NCBI RefSeq assembly: GCF_905475345.1
Contig: NC_066592.1
Coordinates: forward strand, 861,001 to 925,000
Origin: Vespula vulgaris
Taxonomy: Eukaryota; Arthropoda; Insecta; Hymenoptera; Vespidae
Reading direction: 5' to 3'
DNA: 64,000 bases
Part shown: piece after piece, positions 50,170-60,836 of the stretch
Layout of the letters: every line of letters starts with the position of its first letter
Position numbering within the stretch: position 1 is the stretch's first letter
Notes under the pieces: model-generated
Told to the model about the DNA's origin: nothing
The model's database searches: none
The model's input: the letters and a program-made list of their open reading frames with translations, nothing else
Made by a program: the position numbers and the translations under genes

Positions 50170-50378
50170 CTCTCTTTCCCTCTCTCTTTCTCTCTCTTTT
50201 TTGTTGTTCCTTTTTCTTTCTTTTAATCTTTTGCTCGATGACCCAGAAAAAGCTCTGCTGTTTCCTTGTTTGATTTTATATATATTTCTACGATCTCATA
50301 ACTTTCGCTCTTCTCTCTCTTTCCCTCTCTCTCTCTTTTTCTCTCTTTCTCTTTCTCTCTTTATCTCTCTTTCTCCAT
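50170..50378. repeat. CT-rich pyrimidine belt
   Basis: CT arrays at 50170-50200 and 50310-50378 separated by T-rich DNA. Confidence 0.85.
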
Positions 50379-50687
50379 TTCGCACTATTCTTTGTGCACA
50401 AGACCGAGAGATCTCGTGTTAGTTTCTCGCTGCAGGCTAACCAGTCTTGATGTATTGAAAATAACTCTCGGCTGCTATCTAGACAGCTTATCGTATCCAT
50501 CATCCGACCCTATTTGTACGGCATGCACGCTGAGAGCCATGCACGTAGAGAACGCAGATCGCAGATTCTATGTATATATTACGTATATATCTATGTTATA
50601 TAGCTACGCGTATATGTATGTACAAACAATCTCCGAACCTCTGACTGCTCTCTTTTTCGCGTGCGAGCCAACCCCTTTGAGTGTTTC

Positions 50688-50730
50688 TCTTCTTCTTCTT
50701 CTTCTTCTTCTTCTTCTTCTTCTTCCTTCT
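50688..50730. repeat. (CTT)n trinucleotide array
   Basis: About 13 CTT units. Confidence 0.95.
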
Positions 50731-50770
50731 TTGTTGTACTATTTCATACTTTCCAAATCAACCATCGTTA

Positions 50771-50797
50771 GTTATCATCGATCGTGTCGATGATAAC
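50771..50797. other. perfect 11-bp inverted repeat
   Basis: GTTATCATCGA (50771-50781) and TCGATGATAAC (50787-50797) are exact reverse complements around TCGTG. Each arm carries a GATAA-type GATA-factor core at its outer end and ATCGA at its inner end. Confidence 0.75.
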
Positions 50798-51067
50798 AAC
50801 TATGTATAAAAAAAGGAAAAGGCAAATTAAACATAAAAAAAAGAAGATACAATAAAACAAAAAGTACGAAAAATTTCGCGTTTCTTGCGTCGAAAAGTGT
50901 ATGCCTCCCATGGGAAAGTATTTTTCCTACAAAGAATAATTTAAATAAATGCGTGATTTCGTGTCGACGAAGCAAACGAAGAACCACCCAGTACACTCCT
51001 ATGAACGTTGCTGATCGTAACGCAACAAATCATAGTGCCATATAAATGAACTACATTCACGCTCACG

Positions 51068-51070
<3 letters not shown>
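50798..51070. other. nothing recognised
   Basis: A-rich sequence without features. Confidence 0.5.

Positions 51071-51115
<45 letters not shown>
51071..51115. repeat. (GA)n microsatellite
   Basis: About 22 uninterrupted GA units. Confidence 0.97.
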
Positions 51116-51117
<2 letters not shown>

Positions 51118-51237
51118 TCTATTCTGTAAACAAATTGTTCGATTTCAACACGAAAGCAATTTACGCTTTGGAATCGACCAGGTTTTATCCAGAGACCGAT
51201 TCGAAATCGTGTATTCGAGTACGAAGCGATTTTACAG

Positions 51238-51265
51238 ATAGAGAGAAAGAGAGAGAAAGAAAGAT

Positions 51266-51298
<33 letters not shown>
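51238..51298. repeat. (GA)n microsatellite, interrupted
   Basis: GA with AAAG and GACA steps. A CT array follows at 51398-51426. Confidence 0.9.
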
Positions 51299-51300
<2 letters not shown>

Positions 51301-51426
51301 ATAGCTTTTCGAGAATGATTCTACTCGTCTCTGTCCACTCGCCTACGTATATTTAAATATTGAATCACCAAACGTCGTGATAATTATCTTGCATATCTCT
51401 TTCTCTCTCTCTCTCTCTCTCTCTGT

Positions 51427-51795
51427 TTCTCTCCATCTTTTTCGGATCGTTCCGAATACCTCTTGCGATAATTCCCCAGTGTAAAATAATTGCTTTAAAA
51501 CGGAGGATGATCAACTCGAAGGAGACCGAGTTCACTACTACATTTGTATCCATTTATCTCTCGAAAATGGCCGCATGGCGCATATGCTTACTTATAAATA
51601 TTAACAGGATCCTCTCATTATTTTACATTTTGAGCCTCTAAGCCATATTTACGAGCAACTCCCTACTAGCACCTTCTGTTGGGTATAAAAGTATCAAGCG
51701 TAAGTATCTAACAAAGAAACATTTCTATTTTTACATGGTTATCGATTCGCGACGTCGGATATAATACGTAATATTGTCGACGAGAGTGATGGAAA
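51427..51795. other. unassigned DNA with TATA-like word
   Basis: TATAAAAG at 51684-51691 matches a TATA box, but the base-count downstream of it has no initiator, and a GTAAGTA donor-like word sits only 9 nt further on. AAAATGGCCGC near 51565 resembles a Pho/YY1 site. Confidence 0.3.
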
Positions 51796-51900
51796 AAAGA
51801 CAAAGAAAAAAAAGAAGAAGAAAAATAAGAAGAAAAATAAGAAGAAGAAGAAGGAGAAGAAGAAGAAGAAGAAGAAAAATAAGAAGAAGAAGAAGAAGTT
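51796..51900. repeat. (AAG)n trinucleotide tract
   Basis: AAAAATAAG and AAG units for about 100 bp. Both strands are open through it and into 52042-52076, so neither frame is favoured. Confidence 0.92.
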
Positions 51901-52994
51901 GGAAAGAAATACGAAAGACGTTCGATTTACCAAAAGCATCCGAGGAGTCGGTAGCTGAGCTCTTTCTTCTTTTCATAATTTCCGCAGGCGGAATCTTACC
52001 GCATAATCCCGAGCTGAAGCGATTCATTCGAGGAGAATGCACTAGCAGCGAGGCAAATGAATTGCGCCGGGACTGATTACACTTTGTTAGAGAGTAAATC
52101 TGAACGCGGAGATAGTATTTCCATAGACTTTCTCTCTCTCTCTCTTTTCCCCCTCTCTGTCTCTCTCTCTCCCTCTTTCCATTTCCATCTTTCTCCTTCT
52201 TACTTGCTTACTTTACGACAAGGTAAACCATAGACCCCAAGTTGACTAGGTATATACTCGTGTGTACGTATAATATTCGATGAGATCTCGTATTTTTATG
52301 GTAAAAGAAAGCAGAAGAGAAATAAAAAACGGAAGAAAACTGACATCATCCGAAACAACAGCCCGTATAACGGGAAATAATTATTTACAATGGCAATAAA
52401 AAGGAGATACAACGAAAAAGAAATTGTTTCTTTTTCGAGCTACTCTTTCTCTTGGAAGCTTTATAAAAAACATGATCAAACGAAGCTAGGTATGTGCTGG
52501 GTGAAACTTTTTGAGGGATACATACGTTTACCGGGTAAATACGATGAGAGAAAGAGGAAAACGAAAAAAGAGAAAGGACGAAAGAAAAGGAGGAGAAAGA
52601 AAAACAAGTGGAAAGAGTCGAGCTAGGAGAGAGCTGAAAAGCTTCATATATACATATATATTTCTTTTTTCACTTGCAGAAGTGACGAGTGGTGAAAATA
52701 CTTGCTTACCAGGTATATTTTTATAATACCTACGTTGCGTTTATAGAATTCGTATTCGTGTTCGTTAATTTCTCGAACGAATACGAATCCATCGTCGAAT
52801 TTATTCCTCTTATCTAACGATACACTTTCGTCCCCCTATTTTTCGTCGGTCGACCTTGAAATTAAGCAGGAAAACGATAAGAGAGGTACAACGAGCTGTC
52901 TCTGTATGTTACCAAGGGACAGTGGTGTACAGATAATCTAAGCGTGGGTGGGTGATGGAACGGTGGCAGTTCGGGCTACACGGCTTGTCAGCTC
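51901..52994. other. unassigned DNA
   Basis: TTTCATAATTTCCGCAG ending at 51987 is a good plus-strand acceptor, followed by about 29 open codons and a stop at 52072-52074. The opposite strand is open too. CT-rich tract at 52130-52180. Purine-rich patch at 52545-52620. Confidence 0.3.
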
Positions 52995-53918
52995 ATGATG
53001 GATGAACGTGAAGCACGTACGAACCGAGAATTCCTATCTTTTCTTTTTTCCTTTTTCTTTTCTTCCTTTTTCTTTCTTTTTTTTTCTTTTCTCTTTCCTT
53101 CTCGTTCATTGAAGACTCTGCCTTATTTTCGGTCGTCCATTCTGTCTCGCGTCTTTTTCCATTTCGTTACACCTGTTAATCGTATACCTGCTCCTCTTCT
53201 TTCCCTTCTCTCTTTCTTTCTTTTTTCTTTTGCTCCCTCCCTGATACACATTATTCTTATCGTCTCGTTGACATTCGTTTGCTTCGGAAATAACACAAAA
53301 GAAGAATTGGAATTTTTCATAGTAATTTCCAAGATCATCCTCGTTACGTTACGCGCGTTCCTACGAGAGCAAAGATATACTATTTTCTATCTGTCATACA
53401 CTTTCGTCCTCCGAGAGCACGTAATCCTGATGCGATATTCTCTGACACTTCATCGCTCTTCTTACCCAATTTCATTTTCGCGTGGCAATTCTCCCTCTCG
53501 CCTCGACGTCGAGACACGAAAAATTTCTCCACGCAATGCTTATAACATTATTTCTTTATCATTCGTATTGCCAAGTAATCCCGCTTTAAAGAATTTTATC
53601 GAACTATGTAAACGTGGAAATAAGAAATGGATTGAATAAAAATTGTAATATCGATTTTAGTTTCGGGTTTCCGCAGATATTAACGAAACGCAAACGAGGG
53701 CCAATGAGTCCCGTAGACGAGCGAAGAAGAAGAACGAGCTTAAAATGCCGAGGGACGTACTCGTAAATGTCCAGACTGTGCCGGGGGTTGCGTCGCGAGC
53801 TACGGGGGTGGCTGACTCGAGAGAAGGGAAGTTGGGGCTTGCGGCTAGCAGGGCTGAGCAAAGGAAAGAGCGTTCTACTACTAGCGACCCCTGGTGCGTG
53901 GCAATAAATTCGTTTTAA
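52995..53918 (+). CDS. candidate two-exon gene, product unknown
   Basis: The longest frame in the window (52995-53639, ATG start) holds a GTAAAC donor at 53608. A 69-nt interval ends in GGGTTTCCGCAG at 53676, a strong acceptor. Joining 52995-53607 to 53677-53918 keeps phase 1 and reads to TAA at 53916-53918. The second exon is the better half: 80 hydrophilic codons, rich in Arg, Lys, Glu and Ala, third-position GC about 65 percent against roughly 53 at position two. The first exon is doubtful: its early part comes from a T/C-rich tract (53033-53100), is Phe/Leu-rich and shows no codon-position bias. The C-terminal exon may belong to another model. A minus-strand frame (53604-53861) overlaps it. 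No family recognised. Confidence 0.25.
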
Positions 53919-53986
53919 AACGCTTTTGTTCGTCCTCCGCGTACCGATGTTTTATGCATGCGTCTACGTGCACTCTCGCTTGTCCA

Positions 53987-54095
53987 TAAAAAAAAAAAAA
54001 CGTGAAAAAGAAAAAAAAAAGGAAGAAGACAAAAAAATGAAAAATAAGGACAAACAAATAAAAATAAAAACGAAATAAAAAATAAAAAAAAAGAA
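53987..54095. repeat. A-rich tract
   Basis: A runs up to 12 long with G and T interruptions. Confidence 0.9.
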
Positions 54096-55464
54096 CGAGA
54101 TAAAATGGGAAAAGAGAAACGTTAAATTTCGAAACACAAAATGAGAAGACCGATAGGGATAGCCGTCGACCGCTGAATTGGCTATTCCGAATGTGCGAGC
54201 CGAAACGCGAACACGAGATAAAAAGGAAGCGACGTTGAAGCATGACGCTTCGTTAGCGTCGCTTTTTGTCGTTAATCGAGGAGGGGTAATTACGATCATA
54301 ATGGCATACGCCGTTTTGTTCTTGATTATTTCCGTTTAAAAATTGATAAAAAGAGTACGAGCAAAGTGCTTACTACACGACTTTATAATTGATTACTATC
54401 GAATACTATTGTTTTAAATATTATCCTTTTATCGAATATAAAAATATGTACAGTTGCAACGAACGATATTAGATTTAGAAATGAAATGTGAAAGGGACGG
54501 AAATATTTGGAAGAAACGTTTTTATCTTTAAACTCTCTAACTCGCAAAGTTACGTGCGACTCGCTAACATTTGTCGTAGACGGCAACGTTTCACGAACAA
54601 TTCTGTGGTAAACGGGAGGAGGAAGTCTGCCAAGGCTAGGACGATTTGTCCGTTCGTGAGAGTCTTCCTGAGAGATGGAGACAAGACTGCGAGATAGACA
54701 GTGGTAAGAGAAAGAGGTAAGGCTAACGAAAGAGACAGAAGAGAGGGTATGAGAAGACCACCCTTCCTACGAGCTTTTACTTAACGACGAAAGTTTCCAC
54801 CTCGACGGACGAGCTTCTATCCTTCGTAGGTTCCTAAACCGGATTTAAGGTAGACGAGAAGTTCGCAAGAACGAGTTCTTACTATGTCGACTTTACCTAT
54901 CGTACAAGAACGATCGGCACTCTTTGATCTATCAAAAATATCTGGATCGTTTGAAAAAAATTTATTTTCCCAGCTCGAAGTAAATTGAGTTAAGTTGAGA
55001 AGAGAAAAGAAAAGGAAGGAGGAAAAAATGAAAAGAGAGAAAAAACTTTCGATAATTTTAACGATTAATTACGCAAACGAGAGTAATCGATATGAAATGA
55101 AAGAGAAGATTAGAAAATAAAAATCATATTGCGTAACGCTTTACAATTTTATTTCGTTGTAAATATTCGTCGACATGTCCTAGCAAATTCGAAGTAGAGG
55201 ACTATCGAATTTTGAGAGATTTTTCGATACGTGCCGCGCGCACCAAGGAACACCGTAGGTCCAATTTTATTTCTACCGTGCGCGATTTCGAACACGGCTC
55301 GACGCAGAAAACGAACGCCGATTTTACGGGAATATCAGCTGTTGCTACGTCGTTCGTAACATCACTCGTGATATTAAATCTGCCGACGAAATACAACAAA
55401 TAAAACATAAAACCGCGAGGGATTTGTACCGTTATCACCGACTAAAACAACTACGACGACTACG

Positions 55465-55496
<32 letters not shown>

Positions 55497-57164
55497 AACA
55501 ACGACGACGACGACGTGCCATAGTGTACCGTTAAATGTACGCACGACTTTTCCTGATTTTCCCAGTTTCGTTTCGTTGCTCGTTCTTCAGCGTATATCCT
55601 ATTAAGGGATGAAATTCTTCCATCAAACAAGTTTGCTCATTTTTTCCCTTTCTACTTTTTTATAATATCAAAAATAAATATCGTATGAATATATAAAAAT
55701 CGTATGAACGTACAAAATCGTTCAACACGATTCTACGAATTCATAATGATTTCAATTTGATATTAATTAGATTGAATTAAATTAGCCCAATAATTGATAG
55801 CGTAATATTCTAGGCAGCCCGTTTGTTACACGCCCGTTAGGGACACACGCGTTTCACTACGCGGCCCTTTCGTATTATGATTCAGAAATAACACTACGAG
55901 GGTAATCAGCGTCGTCGTATCAGTCTATGTAAATTAGAATCGTATCGATTCGATCGTTATTACGACTGGTTCGTAAGTGGTTCCATTAAAATCGCGTTTG
56001 CCAAGAGAGACCCCGATTATTTTTTTACCGGAGTTTACCACATGGTATCGATCGATACGACGCGACGTATTGTTAAATTCAAGTCAGCTTTAATCATCGT
56101 CTGATCACAATAATGAGAAAAACGTGGCCATCGTTTGTGCCACACATGAATAATCATGTATATCCAGAAAATAGGGCATTGTTACGAAAATGGTGAATAA
56201 ATTTTGTAGAATGTGTTTCAATGGTTTTTAACTGGCATAAAAAGAAAAAAGAAAACAACAGAAAAGTGATCTTCTCAAACGTATACGAAAGAAGCTTTCG
56301 TTGGTACCAAGCCAGGAAGAAGTGCGAGAATAGCCAAGACGACAAAATTGCAGGACTATGTTGATATGTAAGGGGATCCAGTTTCTCCCTCTCTTTCTCT
56401 CTCATTCTATTCATGTAATATCGTGACGCAGAGAAAACCTCCATTTTCCTCACTGGTGACTTTTCAGCGAGGGGAAGAGAGAGAGAGAAGAATAAAAAGG
56501 AGAATCCCATCAAACTTGAAAGTGCCGAAAGTTAACGCGTCGACCTCGCCTCGGTTCTCATTTTTTTTTCTTTCTCTCTTCTTCCAACATTCTCCAACCG
56601 CCTATTACTTTCCTCGTTTCCCTCTTTTTCTCCCTTCGTTGCCTCCTTGTTTCTCGGACGAAGCGAGAAACAAGTCGGGAAAAGTCGTGAACGTAACTCT
56701 CGTGCTGGCCCAGAGACTCTCTTTTCTTTTTCTGTTTCTTCCTTCTCCTCCTCCTCTTCGTCCTTCTCCTGCTGCTTTTCCTCCTCCTCTTCTTCTTCTT
56801 CTTCTCGTGATACGACATACGAGAGAGACAGAGGGCTGGAAAGTGCCGCAGGGGAAATAATACGGTTGGAAAGCCAAACTCACTCCCTCTCCTCTCTTTC
56901 GTTGACTTCTTCTTCGCTCTCTCCTCACTCTTTCCCACTTCGGTGGACTCGCGGGAACGAAATAACGCTGACTCGCTACCGCGGAAAATTCAAAGTCAAC
57001 GGGACGTTATTGTTTCTCGTGAGTTTCCGCCATCGGGAATGGGCGTGGGTCGTGAAATTCCCCGAATGTGACAGCTCTCTAACGTGGTTAAAAGGACGTT
57101 GGAATAATTTAAGACAAGGCCATCTAATGGAACGTGAGATTTTATATGAAATTATATCTGAAAT
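54096..57164. other. unassigned DNA
   Basis: The hexanucleotide array at 55446 and a TCC/TTC-rich tract (56735-56812) are the main features. A minus-strand segment around 55300-55390 has a pyrimidine-rich TTTCGTCGGCAG acceptor and an open frame of about 35 codons, but no partner exon. No gene supported. Confidence 0.4.
55446..55516. repeat. (ACGACA)n hexanucleotide array
   Basis: CTACGACGA units lead into five or six ACGACA units and end in ACG triplets. It is the only hexanucleotide array seen. Confidence 0.9.
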
Positions 57165-57170
57165 TTTATT
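57165..57170 (-). terminator. polyadenylation signal candidate
   Basis: AATAAA on the minus strand, about 150 nt after the stop codon of the minus-strand model ending at 57320. In AT-rich DNA this hexamer is common, so the support is modest. Confidence 0.25.
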
Positions 57171-57319
57171 TTTCGATAAATAAAATATATATTGCACGAA
57201 AATGCCGTATAATTTTCGTACCATGAACAATGCCGATTCGGAATAGGGAGATAATGTAAAGGAATTACAGTAGATCCGATAAATCGTTAAAAGCATCTGA
57301 CAAATAAAAGAAGAACAAT

Positions 57320-57593
57320 TTACTCGGCGACTCGCTCGTCCATCTTCTTTTTCCAGTGCGAGTTAGCACGATGGAGAGCTTCCTGATGTACCCTTTTTCC
57401 AGTGGCCGGCGAATAACTCCGGCACGTCAACCAACAGATTCCCGACTCGTTCCCGTGGGAGACCGCATCTAATCAGGATGAATGGCCTCGGCTAGTAGCC
57501 TTGGCGTATCCTAACCAACAACTTACTGGGGTGAGTCGACACCCCTTCCATTTGAGAGGCACCGACCAGGGCAGAGCACCGACTGTCATCGGT
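57320..57593 (-). CDS. candidate C-terminal exon pair, product unknown
   Basis: Two minus-strand exons. The first (57593-57527) follows TTCTCTTTTATAATGAAG as acceptor, codes 22 residues starting TDDSRCSALVG and ends at CCCCA|GTAAGT, a perfect donor, in phase 1. A 58-nt intron ends in CATCCTGATTAG. The second (57468-57320) resumes in matching phase and reads 48 residues to TAA, ending HWKKKMDERVAE. Third-position GC in the last exon is about 71 percent, against about 56 and 48 at positions one and two, a coding-like pattern. Cys and His residues (CWLTC...H....H) are present but do not make a canonical zinc finger. The 58-nt intron is short even for Hymenoptera. No family recognised. Confidence 0.38.
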
Positions 57594-57892
57594 CTTCATT
57601 ATAAAAGAGAATCACCCTGGGGTTAAATCTCGTTTGCCTATTTCCCGCTCGCGGCTGTCCTTCTCGAGATCACGAAAATCAAGCCACCCATATTCCACCT
57701 TCTATCTTTCCCATCTCTCTATCTCTCTTTTGCTGTAATACACACGCATACCAGTTATATAGCCCTTTCTACTATCGTGATCCACCGTTTAGGACTCTCG
57801 GAACGGAGTTGGAGTGTCTCTCGGGTCTCTCGCTTCGAGTGCCACCTTGTCGATCATCCTGGCCTCGCAATATGTCAACCACTTCGCTTCCT

Positions 57893-57999
57893 TTTTCTCC
57901 TTCTTCTTTTTCTTTTTCTTTTTCTTTTACTTCTCCCTCTTCTTCTTCCTCTTCCTCTTCTTCTTCTTCTTCTTCTTCTTCTTCTTCTTCTTCCAGACT
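57893..57999 (-). repeat. (CTT)n array, possibly coding poly-Glu on the minus strand
   Basis: CTTTTT, CTTCCT and about 12 CTT units. On the minus strand TTTTTACCAAAGTGTTTTTCCAG is a strong acceptor ending at 58000. The frame after it reads Ser-Leu, about 19 Glu, then a Lys/Glu mix and stays open to 57772. A GAA|GTAAAA donor inside (about 57930) is in phase with the exon at 57593, making this a possible exon of the same gene. Confidence 0.55.
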
Positions 58000-58204
58000 C
58001 TGGAAAAACACTTTGGTAAAAAGAACACGAGGAAAGAAGCGTTGAGTGGCTTATCGTTAAATCTCAACTTTGTTTCTTCTTTCACCGGCTTCCTTCAAAA
58101 GCTTTGATTTTATTTTCTAGTTAGAAACAAATTTTTACGATATTCGACGACGTGTGTCCTAATGGTTGTGTATTTAACAAAAGAAAAAAAGCTTTAAATG
58201 GATG

Positions 58205-58232
58205 TTTCTTTCTTTCTTTCTTTCTTTCTTTC
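58205..58232. repeat. (CTTT)n tetranucleotide array
   Basis: Seven CTTT units, immediately 3' of the exon candidate at 58249-58491 in its sense. Confidence 0.95.
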
Positions 58233-58248
58233 GATCGAATATTCGAAC

Positions 58249-58491
58249 CCATCCAATTGTACGGTCGAGCGATAGCTGCGTGGCATTCATGGACTCCTTC
58301 GTGACAGTCGCTCCAGGAGGGTAAATAATTGATGAATGGAAGTGGAAGTTGATGTCGCTAGCCGACGTATACCCCTGTGAATTGGCCGTTTCTTCGTACA
58401 AGTAATACTCGACGGAGAATCCGATGCTCGGGGAGATATCGTCGATGTCTGCGCCTTGTGTGTGACCAAGCATTCGCTTATTGTTAGATGT
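58249..58491 (-). CDS. strongest single coding-exon candidate, family unsure
   Basis: After the acceptor TTTCCACTGTAG, a minus-strand frame of about 81 codons begins TSNNKRMLGHTQ and runs through DISPSIGFSVEYYLYEETA and INFHFHSSIIYPPGATV. Third-position GC is about 63 percent, against about 47 and 43 at positions one and two, and the residue mix is balanced (Asp, Glu, Tyr, Phe, Asn, Ser). The donor is uncertain: TGG|GTTCGA at 58248 keeps phase 0 to the poly-Glu segment but is weak; C|GTACAA at 58262 is the other choice. The GFSV...INFHFHSSIIYPP spacing vaguely recalls the extracellular domain of pickpocket (DEG/ENaC) channels, but I would not name it on that. Confidence 0.42.
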
Positions 58492-58907
58492 CTACAGTGG
58501 AAATAGACGATTGATCGTCCAAGAAAATGAGTACGTCGTCTTTGCAACGATGAATCGAGGAATAATACAATGCATATCATCGATTTACGATGAATAATAT
58601 TACTATATTATACTATATAAAGAAGAAAGAAGAAGAAAGAAAGAAAAAAAAAGTGATTACTTTTAATAGATTCTTCGGTCTTTGTTCGCTTTTCCTTTTC
58701 TTTTTATATATCTTCCAAATTGTTTAGGAATTCGAAAAAAAGTTCAAGGAAGAAATTCCCCAGAGTAGATCGAATATCTTGAACGCTTTTTTCACGATTA
58801 AGGAAACTCGATGCGAAGCGACCTTTGTTAGGCGCGAAAAGGTACTCCAACTCGAGTATATCTTCTTGCCGGTTCTTTCTCGACGTTGTGGAGAGGGAAT
58901 ACTTCAC

Positions 58908-58997
58908 CTCCACGCTTTCTTTCCTCATCCTCGAAAGTATCTGTTTCTCCTTCTGTAACTTTTTTATCTCCCGCCATCGTCTAAGTCGAGCGTCACC
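58908..58997 (-). CDS. upstream exon candidate with coiled-coil character
   Basis: Minus-strand frame starting GDARLRRWREIKKLQKEKQ, about 30 codons, ending at GAG|GTGAAG, a good donor in phase 0. The exon at 58491 begins in phase 0, so the two join cleanly across a 416-nt intron. The Leu/Ile spacing and high charge suggest a helix or coiled coil. Its 5' limit is unclear: TTTTCGAG just before 58997 could be an acceptor, or the frame on the other side of a GGG run (ending at a TGA at 58993-58995) could be the same exon broken by one extra base. Confidence 0.28.
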
Positions 58998-59279
58998 CTC
59001 GAAAACGATGCTCTAACGCGCCGTCGAGTGTTTCGAGTCTTTCGCGAGTCACGAATAAAATATGATCCTTGCGATTAGGGCTTGAAGTATCGTCGACACT
59101 ACTTTTTCTTATTTCTTTCCCTCTTTCTTCTTCTTTTCTTTCTTCTTTTTTTATTTCCTTTCTTTTTTTCCTTCTTTTTTTTTTCTTCGCGACGAATAGT
59201 CGATAAACAATGACTCCATTAATTTTCAAGATTTACTTATCACCGGTATTTCAGTGATTAGAATTAAGAGACACTTTAC

Positions 59280-59368
59280 GTGAAGACGGCTTCTCGACGA
59301 GAGACGACGAATCAAGGCATCGAATTAAGAGTCCGTCGGGTCGGATTAACTCCGGAAATTTAATCTCG
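59280..59368 (-). CDS. possible further exon of the minus-strand model
   Basis: GTCCCTCGTTTTCAG is a very good acceptor ending at 59369. The 89-nt segment is open (EIKFPELIRPDGLLIRC, then DSSSLVEKPSS) and ends at CAC|GTAAAG. It starts in phase 2 and ends in phase 1; I found no downstream exon in phase 1, so its link to the segments at 58908-58997 is unproven. Confidence 0.25.
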
Positions 59369-60751
59369 CTGAAAACGAGGGACGATTTTCGTTGCTACGA
59401 CCTTAATGGTACCGGCGTGCAAAAGTGAAAGAAAAAGAAAAAAGAGAAGAAGCAGAAGCAGAAGCAGAAGAAGAAGAAAAAGTAGAAGAAACAGAGATGG
59501 AAAGTGAAAGATATATAGCTTGTTAGGTACTTGGGAAACAGGAATGCATCTTATTTGTGTTAAGAGATAGAAGGATATCATTAAAAGCACAAATTTTGAT
59601 ATTTCAAGGGCTAACGTAATGAAGAAATAATATATTCTACGGTGGCACGAACTCTGAGATATTCAACGTATCTCGTAATGAGTAGATCGTTATCCTTAGG
59701 TACTATGTTATTCGTTATCCCTATATACGTACTTTATTCATAATCTTGCGATATACGCGAACGCATGCGGAACGAAAAGCAAATAACCCGTACCATTTAG
59801 TATATGATATTCTTTGCGCAAACCACGTACCTTCCGTACCCTATCCTTTAGTATGCAAAGATTAAACGTAAGCCGTCGCTGCTTGCTGCTAAACCGGCCA
59901 GAAAGAAATATCATGCAAAATGAATTAACACGAACGAGGATCATCTTTTGAATTCGCACGTTTGCGAAATGTCTCGAGAGTAGCTATTCGCGTTGTTGTC
60001 AATCGAAATCTCGTTGACTCGATAATGCTGCTTCCTTCTTTTAATATTTAAAATCAGCAAAGGATAAAAAAAGAAAAAGGAGGGAAGAGAAAAAAAAGAA
60101 AAAGAAAGAAGTGACGCGTTATAAGGAGAACAAAATCGATACTAGAATTTACTCGACCCATGTTAAATACAAGCCCGATGCTTTTAAGCTCATCCCGTTT
60201 CGAACCAAATCGCTATCCTGTTTATAATAAAGTTCAACGATAAACCGTCGAGTGGATAAAGCGTATTAATTACAAAATTCGTATGGCTGATACTTAACGA
60301 GAGAACGAAGACTGATACAACCTCGATCGACCAAGTTATTCGTGTTGGTGCATATTAAATAGAAACGTTGAGTTGATAGGATCGTTAAGTACCGGTATGA
60401 AGAGAATCGATTGATGCTTTTAACGACGATTTAATACGACACGATGCAACGTTTCGGTTATTAAACGAGAGTGGAACAAATACGAAAGAATATAGAAGGG
60501 GAATAGGAAGAAAACAAAAGGACGATTAAACCTAAAATTCCAATACTCACATGTCTGTGTATGTACGTGTTTTTGCATTTGAAAATACCATAGGGATGTA
60601 ATTACACGTGCGCAATGGGCACGCTTCGCACGGGCACGCACTTTCAAGAGAACCGGTTCCCCTGCATCTGAAAAATTCATTAACATTATGGCCGGCACGC
60701 TAATTTTAGCAAAGTGTCCCGCAAGCCATGAATAATTTAAGCAATGGAATG
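59369..60751. other. unassigned DNA
   Basis: Purine-rich tract at 59425-59492. A minus-strand 58-nt segment (59888-59831) has a TTTCTTTCTGGCCGGTTTAG acceptor and an AAG|GTACGT donor and might be another small exon of the gene below. 60640-60740 is complex, with ATTAACATTATGG and CTAATTTTAG cores. Confidence 0.35.
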
Positions 60752-60753
60752 GA

Positions 60754-60791
<38 letters not shown>

Positions 60792-60836
60792 ACTACTACT
60801 ACTGCCACTACTACTACTACTTCTTCTACTACCACC
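60752..60836. repeat. (CTA)n(CTG)n(CTA)n compound trinucleotide array
   Basis: CTA, CTG, CTA, then mixed CTA/CTT units, about 27 triplets. The minus-strand frame reads poly-Ser, but its 142-codon extension has no splice or codon support. Confidence 0.95.

Noticed and set aside
51684..51691. TATAAAAG as a core promoter
   Set aside because: No initiator 25-35 bp downstream and a donor-like GTAAGTA sits too close for both to be used.
51774..52076. Plus-strand frame with WKEIRKTFDLPKASEES-like sequence and a good internal acceptor
   Set aside because: Long Arg/Lys run comes from an AAG array, and the minus strand has an equally protein-like frame with its own GTAAGA donor.
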